Of a stretch of DNA of 64,000 nt, positions 50,960-58,380 are shown in pieces. The notes below the pieces were generated by a model that had not been told where the DNA came from, made no database searches, and saw nothing but the letters and a program-made list of their open reading frames with translations. This DNA is from Salicibibacter cibarius (lineage in GTDB: Bacteria > Bacillota > Bacilli > Bacillales > Marinococcaceae), in assembly GCF_016495725.1 (NCBI RefSeq), contig NZ_CP054705.1, forward strand, positions 620,001 to 684,000. The letters are read 5' to 3'. The position numbers were made by a program, and so were the translations under genes. Positions within the stretch are counted from its first letter, which is position 1. Each line of letters opens with the position of its first letter.

Positions 50960-52024
50960 ATGGTTCAACGGATCATGAGCGCGACCAAAACAATGCTCAA
51001 GGACGCCCTTCATGAGCAAGGCTTTACCCATCTTAACGTTCGAACACACGGATCCCATCTCATCATCTATTCCGAGGAAGACGGGGTAAAAGTCAATCGC
51101 TCGAGACTGACCCGATTCAACCCCGAGACGTACGAACTGAATATGTATAACCATCGCGGGGAATGGGAAGCCACCCCTTATAGTGGTACGATGGCTGATA
51201 TGCTCACCGTAATGACCGAAAAATTCCCGATCGCACTCGAGAAAACGTCGCAAGCCATTTTATACGTTGGACACGGAAGCCGTGTAAATGAAGGCAATGG
51301 GCAATTTATAATGTTTATTGATCATGTGAAAAAAAATTATGAAAAAGAATTGATTCAAGAAGTCGCCTATATTGAATTGGTTTCACCGACCATTTTGGAA
51401 GGCATCGAAGCGTGCATAAAACAAGGCGCGACGAAAATTGCAGTCGTGCCGGTATTGCTGCTAAGCGCTTCCCATGCAATCGTGGATATTCCCCGTGAAC
51501 TGGAAAGGGCAAAGGACACATACCCTGGAGTTACATTTTCTTACGGAAGACCCTTTGGCATTGAAAATGACGTGATCGATGTGGCTGTTAGTCGATTGAC
51601 AGACGCCGGATTGCCGGTATTGGGAGAAAATCAAGAGCGTGAAGACTGCACAGTGTTGGTCGTAGGCAGGGGATCTAGCGACGGAAACCAGCCGAGCGAT
51701 GTTGCGAAAATCGCCCGCTTGATCTATGAAAAAGTTGCCTGTAATAATGTGGAGACATGTTTTTTGGCCGCTACAACGCCAACGGTCGAGCAAGGTCTCG
51801 CGAAAGTGGAAAAACTGGAAGCGCCGCGTGTGTATGTGTTGCCTTATTTACTGTTTACCGGGGTGTTGATGAAAGAGTTGGGCGAGATGCTCCGTGACCG
51901 TGAAGGGTGGACGGATACCCGTTATACGCTTTGTGATTTTCTCGGTTCCGACGATGGATTGAGCGGCGTTTTGGCTAGGCGGACAGAAGAAACATTGAAC
52001 GATAGAGGGCGTGTGTATGCATGA
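50960..52024 (+). CDS. sirB: Sirohydrochlorin chelatase (SirB/CbiX) with an N-terminal extra domain
   Basis: Protein of 354 residues, ATG 50960 after AAGGAGG. Residues about 95-350 are two CbiX halves: ILYVGHGSRVNEGNGQFIMF with the metal-binding histidine, VPVLLLSASHAIVDIPREL with the second, and a degenerate second half (VLVVGRGSSDGNQPSDVAK). Residues 1-90 form an extra domain (TKTMLKDALHEQGFTHLNV, HLIIYSEEDGVKVNRSRLTR) of unknown fold. Typical SirB proteins in Bacillus lack it. It inserts iron into sirohydrochlorin and overlaps the next gene by 4 bases. Confidence 0.87.
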   Translation: MVQRIMSATKTMLKDALHEQGFTHLNVRTHGSHLIIYSEEDGVKVNRSRLTRFNPETYELNMYNHRGEWEATPYSGTMADMLTVMTEKFPIALEKTSQAILYVGHGSRVNEGNGQFIMFIDHVKKNYEKELIQEVAYIELVSPTILEGIEACIKQGATKIAVVPVLLLSASHAIVDIPRELERAKDTYPGVTFSYGRPFGIENDVIDVAVSRLTDAGLPVLGENQEREDCTVLVVGRGSSDGNQPSDVAKIARLIYEKVACNNVETCFLAATTPTVEQGLAKVEKLEAPRVYVLPYLLFTGVLMKELGEMLRDREGWTDTRYTLCDFLGSDDGLSGVLARRTEETLNDRGRVYA

Positions 52025-52647
52025 GCGCGCTCCCTTTTATGCTAGAAATGAGAGAACTGAGTTGTGTTGTCGTTGGTGGGGGCGAGGTGGCCTGCCGAAG
52101 GATAAAACCGTTATTGGAAGCAGGGGCACGGGAGCTCGTCGTTGTTGCCCCAACGCTTAATGAAGAGCTGCTGAGGTTGCAGCAAGAAGATGGGTTCAAG
52201 TGGGAACGTCGCTCGGCGGTGGCTTCGGAAGTGTTTTTATGTGATATGGTGTTTTTATGTACGGACCAGCCGGACTTACATAGCGCGATTAAGAAAAATA
52301 AAGCCCCGCGGCAATTCGTGTATTTGGCTGATGATGCCGGTGAGGGGAATTTTTACATACCGGCCCGGATTAATGACGGGTTGCTGACGGTGAGCGTATC
52401 AACTGCAGGCGCCAGTCCTTCGTATACGAAAAGGGTAAAGGAGGCAATTGAGCATGTACTACCGAGGAACGCGGGGGACGAATTAGCTTTTTTGCAGGAG
52501 GCACGCGGGAGGGTTATTCAGATGAATGTTTCGAAAGAAAAGAAGTTGGCATTGTTGAAGGAATTGGCGACGTCTGAGTTTTTGCAGGATGAACGGAGGG
52601 AAGAGAGATTTGAGGAATATGTGCGGGAAATAGGGCATAAAAAATAA
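52021..52647 (+). CDS. sirC: Precorrin-2 dehydrogenase (SirC-like)
   Basis: Protein of 208 residues. The NAD-binding motif VVVGGGEVACRR is at about residues 16-27, with DDAGEGNFYIPARI and STAGASPSYTKRVKEAIE further on, the CysG-N/SirC pattern. It oxidises precorrin-2 to sirohydrochlorin, the substrate of the preceding chelatase. The uroporphyrinogen methyltransferase (SUMT) needed before it is not in the window. Together with hemD and sirB this supplies siroheme for nitrite or sulfite reductase. Confidence 0.93.
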   Translation: MSALPFMLEMRELSCVVVGGGEVACRRIKPLLEAGARELVVVAPTLNEELLRLQQEDGFKWERRSAVASEVFLCDMVFLCTDQPDLHSAIKKNKAPRQFVYLADDAGEGNFYIPARINDGLLTVSVSTAGASPSYTKRVKEAIEHVLPRNAGDELAFLQEARGRVIQMNVSKEKKLALLKELATSEFLQDERREERFEEYVREIGHKK

Positions 52648-52726
52648 GAATTTTTCTATTTGAAAAAGGAACTAGTGTTCTGTATCATGGCATTATAGGA
52701 TGAAACAACATAGGGGAGGTGTATCC

Positions 52727-52975
52727 ATGCAGGAAGAGCGTTTAAAAAATATGGAAGGCTATATGGAACAGCTAATTCGAATGGTAGCCGATAACAACAA
52801 GATTGTTTCTGAAATGCGGCAAGATTTTAAGGACGAAAAGCAAGTGAACCAGCAAAGGTATGAAGAATTCAAAGACGAAAAGCAATTGAATCAACACCGA
52901 CATGAAATATTGCTGACAGAATTAAAAAAGCAGAATGCAGACACGGATTATCTTCGCGATCTAGTATCAAAATAA
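52727..52975 (+). CDS. Small coiled-coil protein
   Basis: Protein of 82 residues. ATG 52727 is 6 bases after GGGGAGGT; a longer frame to 52700 has no such site. Almost all residues suit one long helix, with an internal duplication FKDEKQVNQQR / FKDEKQLNQHR (about residues 35-60), and then a short LRDLVSK end. No family was recognised. It is not obviously part of the siroheme unit. Confidence 0.65.
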   Translation: MQEERLKNMEGYMEQLIRMVADNNKIVSEMRQDFKDEKQVNQQRYEEFKDEKQLNQHRHEILLTELKKQNADTDYLRDLVSK

Positions 52976-53028
52976 GGAATGGAAATCAATAGAATAAAAA
53001 CGGCGAACATATAAGGAGTTGCAATGAA

Positions 53029-53565
53029 ATGAGTCTACTGAAAGTTACGGAACTGAAGAAACAGCTGAAAACCTTGGACAACAAAGAGCTGATCAGCATT
53101 ATATCAGAAATTTATAAAATCAGCCCTGATGCGAAAAAATATTTATCCGTAAAATTTACCGGGGAAGACGGGGTAAATGATTTATATGAAGAAGCGAAGG
53201 CAAAGATTGAAGACGAGTTCTTTCCCGAGAAGGGCTTCGGGAAATTGCGGCTAAGGGAAGCGAAGAATGCTATTAACAAGTTCAAGAAATTGACAGGGGA
53301 TGATTTTAAAGTTGTCGATCTTACCCTTTTCTATGTAGAAAACGGGGTAGATTTCACGAACGAATATGGAGATATTAATGAAAGTTTTTACGATAGTATG
53401 GAACGTGCTTATGCTTCCGTCGTACGTTGGTGCAGTGAAGAGGAAGACTATTATCGGCACTTTGCAGACAGGTTACAAAATGTCGTGATCAATACGGATG
53501 GTCTTGGCTGGGGATTTCATGATGGGTTGAGTGACATGTATTATTCGCTACCTTGGGTGGAATGA
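53029..53565 (+). CDS. DUF6155-like protein
   Basis: Protein of 178 residues, ATG 53029 with AAGGAG at 53013-53018. The N-terminal LKKQLKTLDNKELISIISEI and the ISPDAKKYLSVKFTGED segment followed by helical repeats match the DUF6155 family, to my recollection. No catalytic motif is visible; it is probably a cytoplasmic helical protein. Function unknown. Confidence 0.65.
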   Translation: MSLLKVTELKKQLKTLDNKELISIISEIYKISPDAKKYLSVKFTGEDGVNDLYEEAKAKIEDEFFPEKGFGKLRLREAKNAINKFKKLTGDDFKVVDLTLFYVENGVDFTNEYGDINESFYDSMERAYASVVRWCSEEEDYYRHFADRLQNVVINTDGLGWGFHDGLSDMYYSLPWVE

Positions 53566-53650
53566 CTACGGAGATGTTTAATGTAGCGGGGCCAGTGGTC
53601 TATATCAGAAGTTCTTCCCAAAACGCCTATTCACATATCTCCCGATTCTT

Positions 53651-53858
53651 TGAGGACTGCTAAGGACAACAACCCATCTTTAGAGTCCTCCACTATCGCA
53701 CCTGAGGACTGACCGGGTTTAAAAACAGCCTTTAGAGTCCTCAGTTGCCAGGCCTGAGGACTGCTAAGGACAACAACCCATCTTTTGAGTCCTCTCTACT
53801 ATCGCACCTGAGGACTGATCGGGGTCAAAAAATAGCATGTTGAGTCCTCAGTTGCAGC
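53651..53858 (+). repeat. Four hairpin-forming tandem repeats of 52-54 bp
   Basis: In the gap 53,566-53,928 four units (53651-53702, 53703-53754, 53755-53808, 53809-about 53858) each begin TGAGGACTG and contain AGTCCTC about 26 bases later, so each folds into a GAGGACT/AGTCCTC stem. Units 1 and 3 share TAAGGACAACAACCCATCTT; units 2 and 4 share the CCGGG/TCGGGG type. Thus two unit types alternate. There are no unique spacers, so this is not a CRISPR array. Nothing else is seen in the gap. Confidence 0.85.
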
Positions 53859-53928
53859 TGGATTTTTTGTGCAGGAAAGAACTCTTGAAACGTTGCGCTA
53901 GCCCTGCCACAAAGGATGCCATTATTCA

Positions 53929-54606
53929 CTATACGATCTCTTCAGGCCATCCTTCCCGATTATAAGCCATATCCCAAAACATAAACTCATAGCGGCTCGT
54001 GTTCAGAAAAATAGCCTCCAGTCGGTCCAGCTCCGCTTCGGGTTTGCCTTCCGTGAGCTCATCAAGCTTCCTGATCAACCAATCGCCAATTTCGCCAAAT
54101 TCATCGGACGCATACATCCGCACCCATTCGCCGTATTGTTCGTGTTCGGTGGCGCCGGGGATTTTAGCGAGTTCGATGCCAATTTCATAATAGCTCCAAG
54201 CGCATGGAAGGATAGCGGCGATCAGTTCTGCGATGGAACCCTTTTGCGCTTCCGCCATCATGTAACCACTATAAGCAAGGGTGACAGGCCCGGGGACCGT
54301 TTCCTCAAGATTTTCGCTGGAAATGCCGAGTCGTTCGGCGTAGGAGCGATGTAAGTCCATTTCCATGTTCAAAGTATCATCGAGGGCTTTAGCGAATCCT
54401 GACATCGTTTCCAAATCTGGCGCAAGAACGGTGCCCATGGCCATGACGCGGGAATACTCAATTAAGTATTTGTAATCCTGGCACATGAAAAATTTAAAAG
54501 ATTCAATGTCCAATGTGCCGCGCCCGATTCCCTGTACAAAGGGATGTTCATGACTTGCTTTCCAGATCGGGTCCGCGGTTTTTCGAATGCGCTTGCTGAA
54601 TGTCAT
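53929..54606 (-). CDS. tenA: Thiaminase II / aminopyrimidine aminohydrolase TenA
   Basis: Protein of 225 residues. TenA marks: HPFVQGIGRGTLDIESFKFF, QDYKYLIEYSRV, the active-site cysteine in AAILPCAWSYYEIG, and DEFGEIGDWLIRKLDEL. It hydrolyses aminomethyl-pyrimidine to the hydroxymethyl form in thiamine salvage. Its ATG overlaps the stop of the upstream deformylase gene by one base (TAATG), and both lie behind a TPP riboswitch. Confidence 0.94.
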   Translation of the reverse strand: MTFSKRIRKTADPIWKASHEHPFVQGIGRGTLDIESFKFFMCQDYKYLIEYSRVMAMGTVLAPDLETMSGFAKALDDTLNMEMDLHRSYAERLGISSENLEETVPGPVTLAYSGYMMAEAQKGSIAELIAAILPCAWSYYEIGIELAKIPGATEHEQYGEWVRMYASDEFGEIGDWLIRKLDELTEGKPEAELDRLEAIFLNTSRYEFMFWDMAYNREGWPEEIV

Positions 54607-55877
54607 TATGATCTCTCCTTTGGTTGATTACACCACTTAACGATGAAGCGGAGCAGTGTTTTCGTGTAGTCTAGCAATTGATCGATGTCGATGTGTTCAT
54701 TAACGGCATGCGCATGTTCCAATTTTCCGGGGCCGTAGCATACCGTGGGAATGCCGGCCTCGGCGAGCCAACCACCGTCATTGACGGATGGGGACATGGA
54801 TATTTTTGCAGGTTCTGAAAATGTTTGCTCATGTGCTTCCATCAAGTCATTGACAGCTGCATGATCTTCATCAATAGAAAAAGACGGAAATACCTCGCCG
54901 CGCTCTTCAATCATCGACCCGCCGCCCCATTGAAACGTAGGCGGATGATCTTTCATCCAGAGATCGGCGTTTGCCGTTGCCAAAAGATGATCTTCGATTT
55001 CTTTTGCCACGGAATCAGCGCTTTCATCCGGATAGAAATGAACGGTGATCCATAGTCTACATTCGTCAGCCACGAAAGCGGCATGGCGCCCACCTTCAAT
55101 CACAGCGGGGTTGATGGTATTTGTGCCCGGGGTGAAACCGGGATATGATTTGTTTATCGCCCAATCGCGCTCTAATTCCTGTAGTGCTGTGATCAGTTTA
55201 TTCATTTTTTCAATGGCACTTGCCGCTCGCAATCCACCGCCGGCGTGGACCATGCGTTGACGTGTGCCATCATGGTGGGTCGCCGGGCTTTTCACCGTTA
55301 CCCAGCCTGTGATCACACCACCTTGTCCGTGAAGCTCGCAATCACTCGTGTCAGCTACTATGGCGAAATCTGCTCCATAGTCACGTTCGCAACACTGCTT
55401 CGTGCCGGCCTCTCCAACTTCTTCGCCAATCACAGACTGCAGTAACACGTCTCCGCGAAGATCGACGTCATTCTCGTGCAACAGTTGAAGTGCGAATAAA
55501 CAGGCGGCAATACCTCCTTTCATATCTGCTGATCCCCGTCCGAAGAGCGTTCGGTCTCGTATGACTGCTTCAAATGGAGGCGTTTCCCAGCCCTCGTTTT
55601 CTTCCACCGAAGCAACATCAATATGCCCATTCAATATTAGACTTTGAAAATCTTCTGAATGGGATCCTGTTCGTGTGCCAACAACATTCGGATCCCCGGG
55701 ATAAACGTCCCATTGGTCTACATCGAAACCTATTGTTTGGAGTTTGTCGGCTATGTAGCTTTGAATCTCATCCGTGTTTCTGGCCGGTGGGGCAGGTGTG
55801 CGAAACGCGATCAAATCCGATAGCAAGCCAATTAACTCATCTCTGCGCTTTTCCACTTGTTGAATGAGCGTTTTCAT
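54606..55877 (-). CDS. ylmB: M20-family deacylase, N-formyl-aminopyrimidine deformylase-like (YlmB)
   Basis: Protein of 423 residues. Start at 55877 (MKTLIQQVEKRRDELI) after GGGGGG; a longer frame to 55913 enters the terminator and is rejected. M20 zinc motifs are LNGHIDVAS, GRGSADMKGGIAA with the DMKGG metal ligand, and IGEEVGEAGTKQC with the catalytic glutamate pair. In Bacillus YlmB frees the aminopyrimidine from its N-formyl form during salvage of base-degraded thiamine. The TPP riboswitch and tenA downstream support this over acetylornithine deacetylase. Confidence 0.88.
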   Translation of the reverse strand: MKTLIQQVEKRRDELIGLLSDLIAFRTPAPPARNTDEIQSYIADKLQTIGFDVDQWDVYPGDPNVVGTRTGSHSEDFQSLILNGHIDVASVEENEGWETPPFEAVIRDRTLFGRGSADMKGGIAACLFALQLLHENDVDLRGDVLLQSVIGEEVGEAGTKQCCERDYGADFAIVADTSDCELHGQGGVITGWVTVKSPATHHDGTRQRMVHAGGGLRAASAIEKMNKLITALQELERDWAINKSYPGFTPGTNTINPAVIEGGRHAAFVADECRLWITVHFYPDESADSVAKEIEDHLLATANADLWMKDHPPTFQWGGGSMIEERGEVFPSFSIDEDHAAVNDLMEAHEQTFSEPAKISMSPSVNDGGWLAEAGIPTVCYGPGKLEHAHAVNEHIDIDQLLDYTKTLLRFIVKWCNQPKERS

Positions 55878-55889
55878 TTTTTTCCCCCC

Positions 55890-55922
55890 AAAATAAAAAC
55901 CACTTCCCATCATAGGAAGTGG
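55890..55922 (-). terminator. Terminator of the TPP riboswitch
   Basis: On the minus strand CCACTTCC and GGAAGTGG (stem 55900-55922) are followed by TTTTTATTTT. The GGAAGTGG arm-type sequence is also found at the end of the aptamer (GGGAAGTGGG), so aptamer and terminator can compete for pairing. This gives transcriptional control of ylmB-tenA. Confidence 0.88.
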
Positions 55923-55952
55923 CGATGCCGGAAACTATACTATACGTCATCA

Positions 55953-56040
55953 GCCCACTTCCCTCCGCCAGTGCGAACTGGATCAGGTGAATAAGGGTCG
56001 AGACTGCGTCTCTCTCAGCTAATAAAAGCACCCCTAGTGG
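55953..56040 (-). promoter_or_regulatory. TPP (thiamine pyrophosphate) riboswitch
   Basis: The minus strand shows the conserved thi-box order: CCACTAGGGGTGC, then GCTGAGA, then ACCCTT, ACCTGATC and CAGTT..ACTGG, and GGAGGGAAGTGG at the end. This is the aptamer that binds thiamine pyrophosphate. It precedes the terminator and the ylmB-tenA genes, so high TPP shuts off salvage. Confidence 0.95.
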
Positions 56041-56267
56041 TTTGTTTTCTTGATATTGTATTCTTATAATATAGTATCACCAATAAAAGAAATAATCAAA
56101 TATTTCCTGTCGATCGTTTGATTGGGTATGCATAAGGGAAAAGGATAACAATCATTTTCTAAAGGTATAATATGGCTGTAGTGATCGGCCACAGGGGTAA
56201 TTATCAAAAATAAAACAAATGGGAAACTCAAATTTATACTGGTAAGGGAAGGTGAGAGGGGGCCTTT

Positions 56268-57143
56268 ATGTCTGCGCAGGAAAAAAAACCGGAACTATAC
56301 GTGTTATCAGAAACCGCGATCAATATTGTTTTTGGAACGGAAATTGATCCGGAAATCCATAAACGTACAAAAAAAATGATGGACTTGTTGGAAGACGCTC
56401 CATTCGAATGGTATCTCGAATGCGTTCCGAGCTATACTGGTCTAACCGTCTTTTACGACCCGGTAAAGGTGTTCCGTATCATGGAGAAAAGAGATACTCC
56501 GAGTGCATACGTGATGGAAAAGTTGCGGGAAAAAGTTCATGAGATAGGGGAGACGACGGGGGACGACGGTATGGGGGATGTCGTAACGATCCCCGTTTGT
56601 TATGAAGAAGCTTTTGGTCCCGATTTGTCCCATGTGGCGAAGGAGAACGGCCTTTCTGAAGAAGAAGTGATCCGAATTCATACAAGCGGCGAGTATCTGG
56701 TATACATGATCGGTTTTGCTCCCGGCTTTTCTTTTCTCGGTGGGATGTCAAAAAAGATTGCTACGCCGCGAAGGAGTGAACCACGAACAAAAATCCCCGC
56801 CGGTGCTGTCGGGATCGCCGGCATTCAAACAGGAGTGTATCCGCTTGAGACACCGGGAGGATGGCAGCTGATCGGGCAAACACCCCTTAAAATGTTTGAT
56901 CCGAACCGGGAACAACCGAGCTTGCTGAAGTCCGGGGACATGGTTTATTTTAAGGCAATTACGCGCACGGAGTTTGAAGTGTACGAGGAGGGGACATGTG
57001 AGTTTATTTATCTTGAAAGCAGGCTTGTTTACGACCATTCAAGACCGAGGCCGAATTGGTTTTTTGCAGCAAGGGGTTTTGGAGAGCGGCGCGATGGATC
57101 GTATCGCTTTGCAAAGTGCAAATGCCATCGTGGGCAATCATGA
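56268..57143 (+). CDS. pxpB: 5-oxoprolinase subunit PxpB (KipI-like), with a read-through tail
   Basis: Protein of 291 residues, ATG 56268 after GAGAGGGGG. The KipI/allophanate-hydrolase-subunit-1 core has the segments SYTGLTVFYDP, VCYEEAFGPDLSHVAKENGL, GFAPGFSFLGGM and RTKIPAGAVGIAGIQTGVYP and ends about residue 243 (TEFEVYEEG). The last 47 residues run inside the pxpC gene in another frame and look random. One extra G in GGGG at 56990-56993 would give a stop at 56999-57001, overlapping the pxpC start in the usual GTGA way, so a one-base loss is likely. The core is complete and may still work. Confidence 0.88.
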   Translation: MSAQEKKPELYVLSETAINIVFGTEIDPEIHKRTKKMMDLLEDAPFEWYLECVPSYTGLTVFYDPVKVFRIMEKRDTPSAYVMEKLREKVHEIGETTGDDGMGDVVTIPVCYEEAFGPDLSHVAKENGLSEEEVIRIHTSGEYLVYMIGFAPGFSFLGGMSKKIATPRRSEPRTKIPAGAVGIAGIQTGVYPLETPGGWQLIGQTPLKMFDPNREQPSLLKSGDMVYFKAITRTEFEVYEEGTCEFIYLESRLVYDHSRPRPNWFFAARGFGERRDGSYRFAKCKCHRGQS

Positions 57144-58008
57144 AAATGAAGCCGTGCTTGAAATGACGATGAACGGTCCGGAGGTCAAGGTCGAGAGGGA
57201 TAGCCTTATAGCGGTAACAGGTGGAGGCATGGTACCAACAGTCAATGGTACGGCTTACTCACTTGGGGTGCCTCTTTTTGTCCCTGCCGAAAGTACGCTT
57301 GCGTTTAAACCGGTTGCCCTCGGTTATCGTGCTTATCTGGCGGTTGCGGGTAGTCTAGATGTACCTGTAGTGATGAATAGTAAGAGTACGTATGTGCGTG
57401 CGGGAATCGGGGGTTTGGAAGGCCGGCCACTTAAAAAAGGGGATCGGTTACATGTAGGGGAAAAGGATAGAGAAGCAAATAGGCGTTTTGAACAGATTTC
57501 CCAAAAAGCAGACGGAAGCGTATTTGCAGAAAATTGGGGGGCAAATGGCAGTCTGCTCGACCGTGGACAACAAAAAATAAGGGCGTTTCCCGGTACCCAC
57601 TTTAAGCAGTTTACAGCGAAGAGTCGGGAACGATTTTTTCAACAATCGTTTACAGTTTCGACGCAATCGGACCGTATGGGGTATCGGTTGCAAGCAGAAG
57701 AAGACGCTCCCATCGAACGCCAAGAATCTTTTAGTCTCTTATCGGAGCCTGTCGCGTTTGGAACGGTGCAAGTTCCGAGTGACGGCCAACCGATCGTTTT
57801 AATGGCTGATCGGCAGACGACAGGTGGCTATCCGCGCTTTGCACAAGTGGCAGCGGTTGATTTAGGGCGGGTTGCCCAGTTCCGGCCGAATGAAAAAGTA
57901 ATGTTTGAACCGATTACCTTTCAAGAAGCTGAAACACTTTATTTAAAACAGGCCCGAGCAATGCGTGAAAGAAAAATAGGGATTGCTTTAAAATGGGGCA
58001 GTCATTAA
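56998..58008 (+). CDS. pxpC: 5-oxoprolinase subunit PxpC (KipA-like)
   Basis: Protein of 336 residues starting at GTG 56998, 4-5 bases after GAGGAGGGG, which fits the family start (SLFILKAGLFTTIQDRGRIG). Other marks are GVLESGAMDRIALQSANAIVGN, LAVAGSLDVP, STYVRAGIGGLEGRPLKKGD and ILMADRQTTGGYPR-type (IVLMADRQTTGGYPRFA). With PxpA and PxpB it forms the ATP-dependent bacterial 5-oxoprolinase that opens pyroglutamate to glutamate. Confidence 0.94.
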   Translation: MSLFILKAGLFTTIQDRGRIGFLQQGVLESGAMDRIALQSANAIVGNHENEAVLEMTMNGPEVKVERDSLIAVTGGGMVPTVNGTAYSLGVPLFVPAESTLAFKPVALGYRAYLAVAGSLDVPVVMNSKSTYVRAGIGGLEGRPLKKGDRLHVGEKDREANRRFEQISQKADGSVFAENWGANGSLLDRGQQKIRAFPGTHFKQFTAKSRERFFQQSFTVSTQSDRMGYRLQAEEDAPIERQESFSLLSEPVAFGTVQVPSDGQPIVLMADRQTTGGYPRFAQVAAVDLGRVAQFRPNEKVMFEPITFQEAETLYLKQARAMRERKIGIALKWGSH

Positions 58009-58021
58009 AAGGGGGAGAAAA

Positions 58022-58371
58022 ATGTACAATGTTGCAGAATTGTAAGTGTTAATGCAAACATTGAATGAGCAAGGGCTAGAACATTTAAAAGTGAAAAACG
58101 ATGAAATGGAAATTGAACTTTTTAAAGGCAACGGAATAGCAAAAAAGACTCCTATTGGTAATCCTGCATTTATCGGTATCTCAAACATAGACGCACTGGA
58201 TTTTGGACAAGCTGTGTCTATAAGAGAGGGTGAAGATCCGGTTTTTGGGCGTGTGGGGTCACACCGCAAGCCGTTGCGATGGCAAGCAAACCAGATCTCA
58301 TGATTACGCATGCTCCCGGGGTATATGTTCATTACTGACGTGAAGAATGAGACACTCGGCGTACTTTAGGA
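58022..58371 (+). pseudogene. Decayed accB-ycsI fusion remnant
   Basis: From ATG 58022 the frame reads MYNVAEL, a stop (TAA 58043-58045), then VLMQTLNEQGLEHLKVKNDE and ELFKGN, the N-terminus of a biotin carboxyl carrier protein. It then passes directly into FIGISNIDALDFGQAVSIRE, and after a one-base shift [20 protein letters not shown] and after another [15 protein letters not shown] with a stop. This is the C-terminus of the YcsI/DUF1445 putative hydro-lyase family. So the 3' part of accB and the 5' part of ycsI were deleted and the remainder has decayed with one nonsense codon and two frameshifts. Confidence 0.85.
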
Positions 58372-58380
58372 GGGGATCTC

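Noticed and set aside
53651-53858. Possible CRISPR array
   Set aside because: Units are joined without unique spacers, vary in length by two bases and form internal hairpins; no cas genes are nearby.
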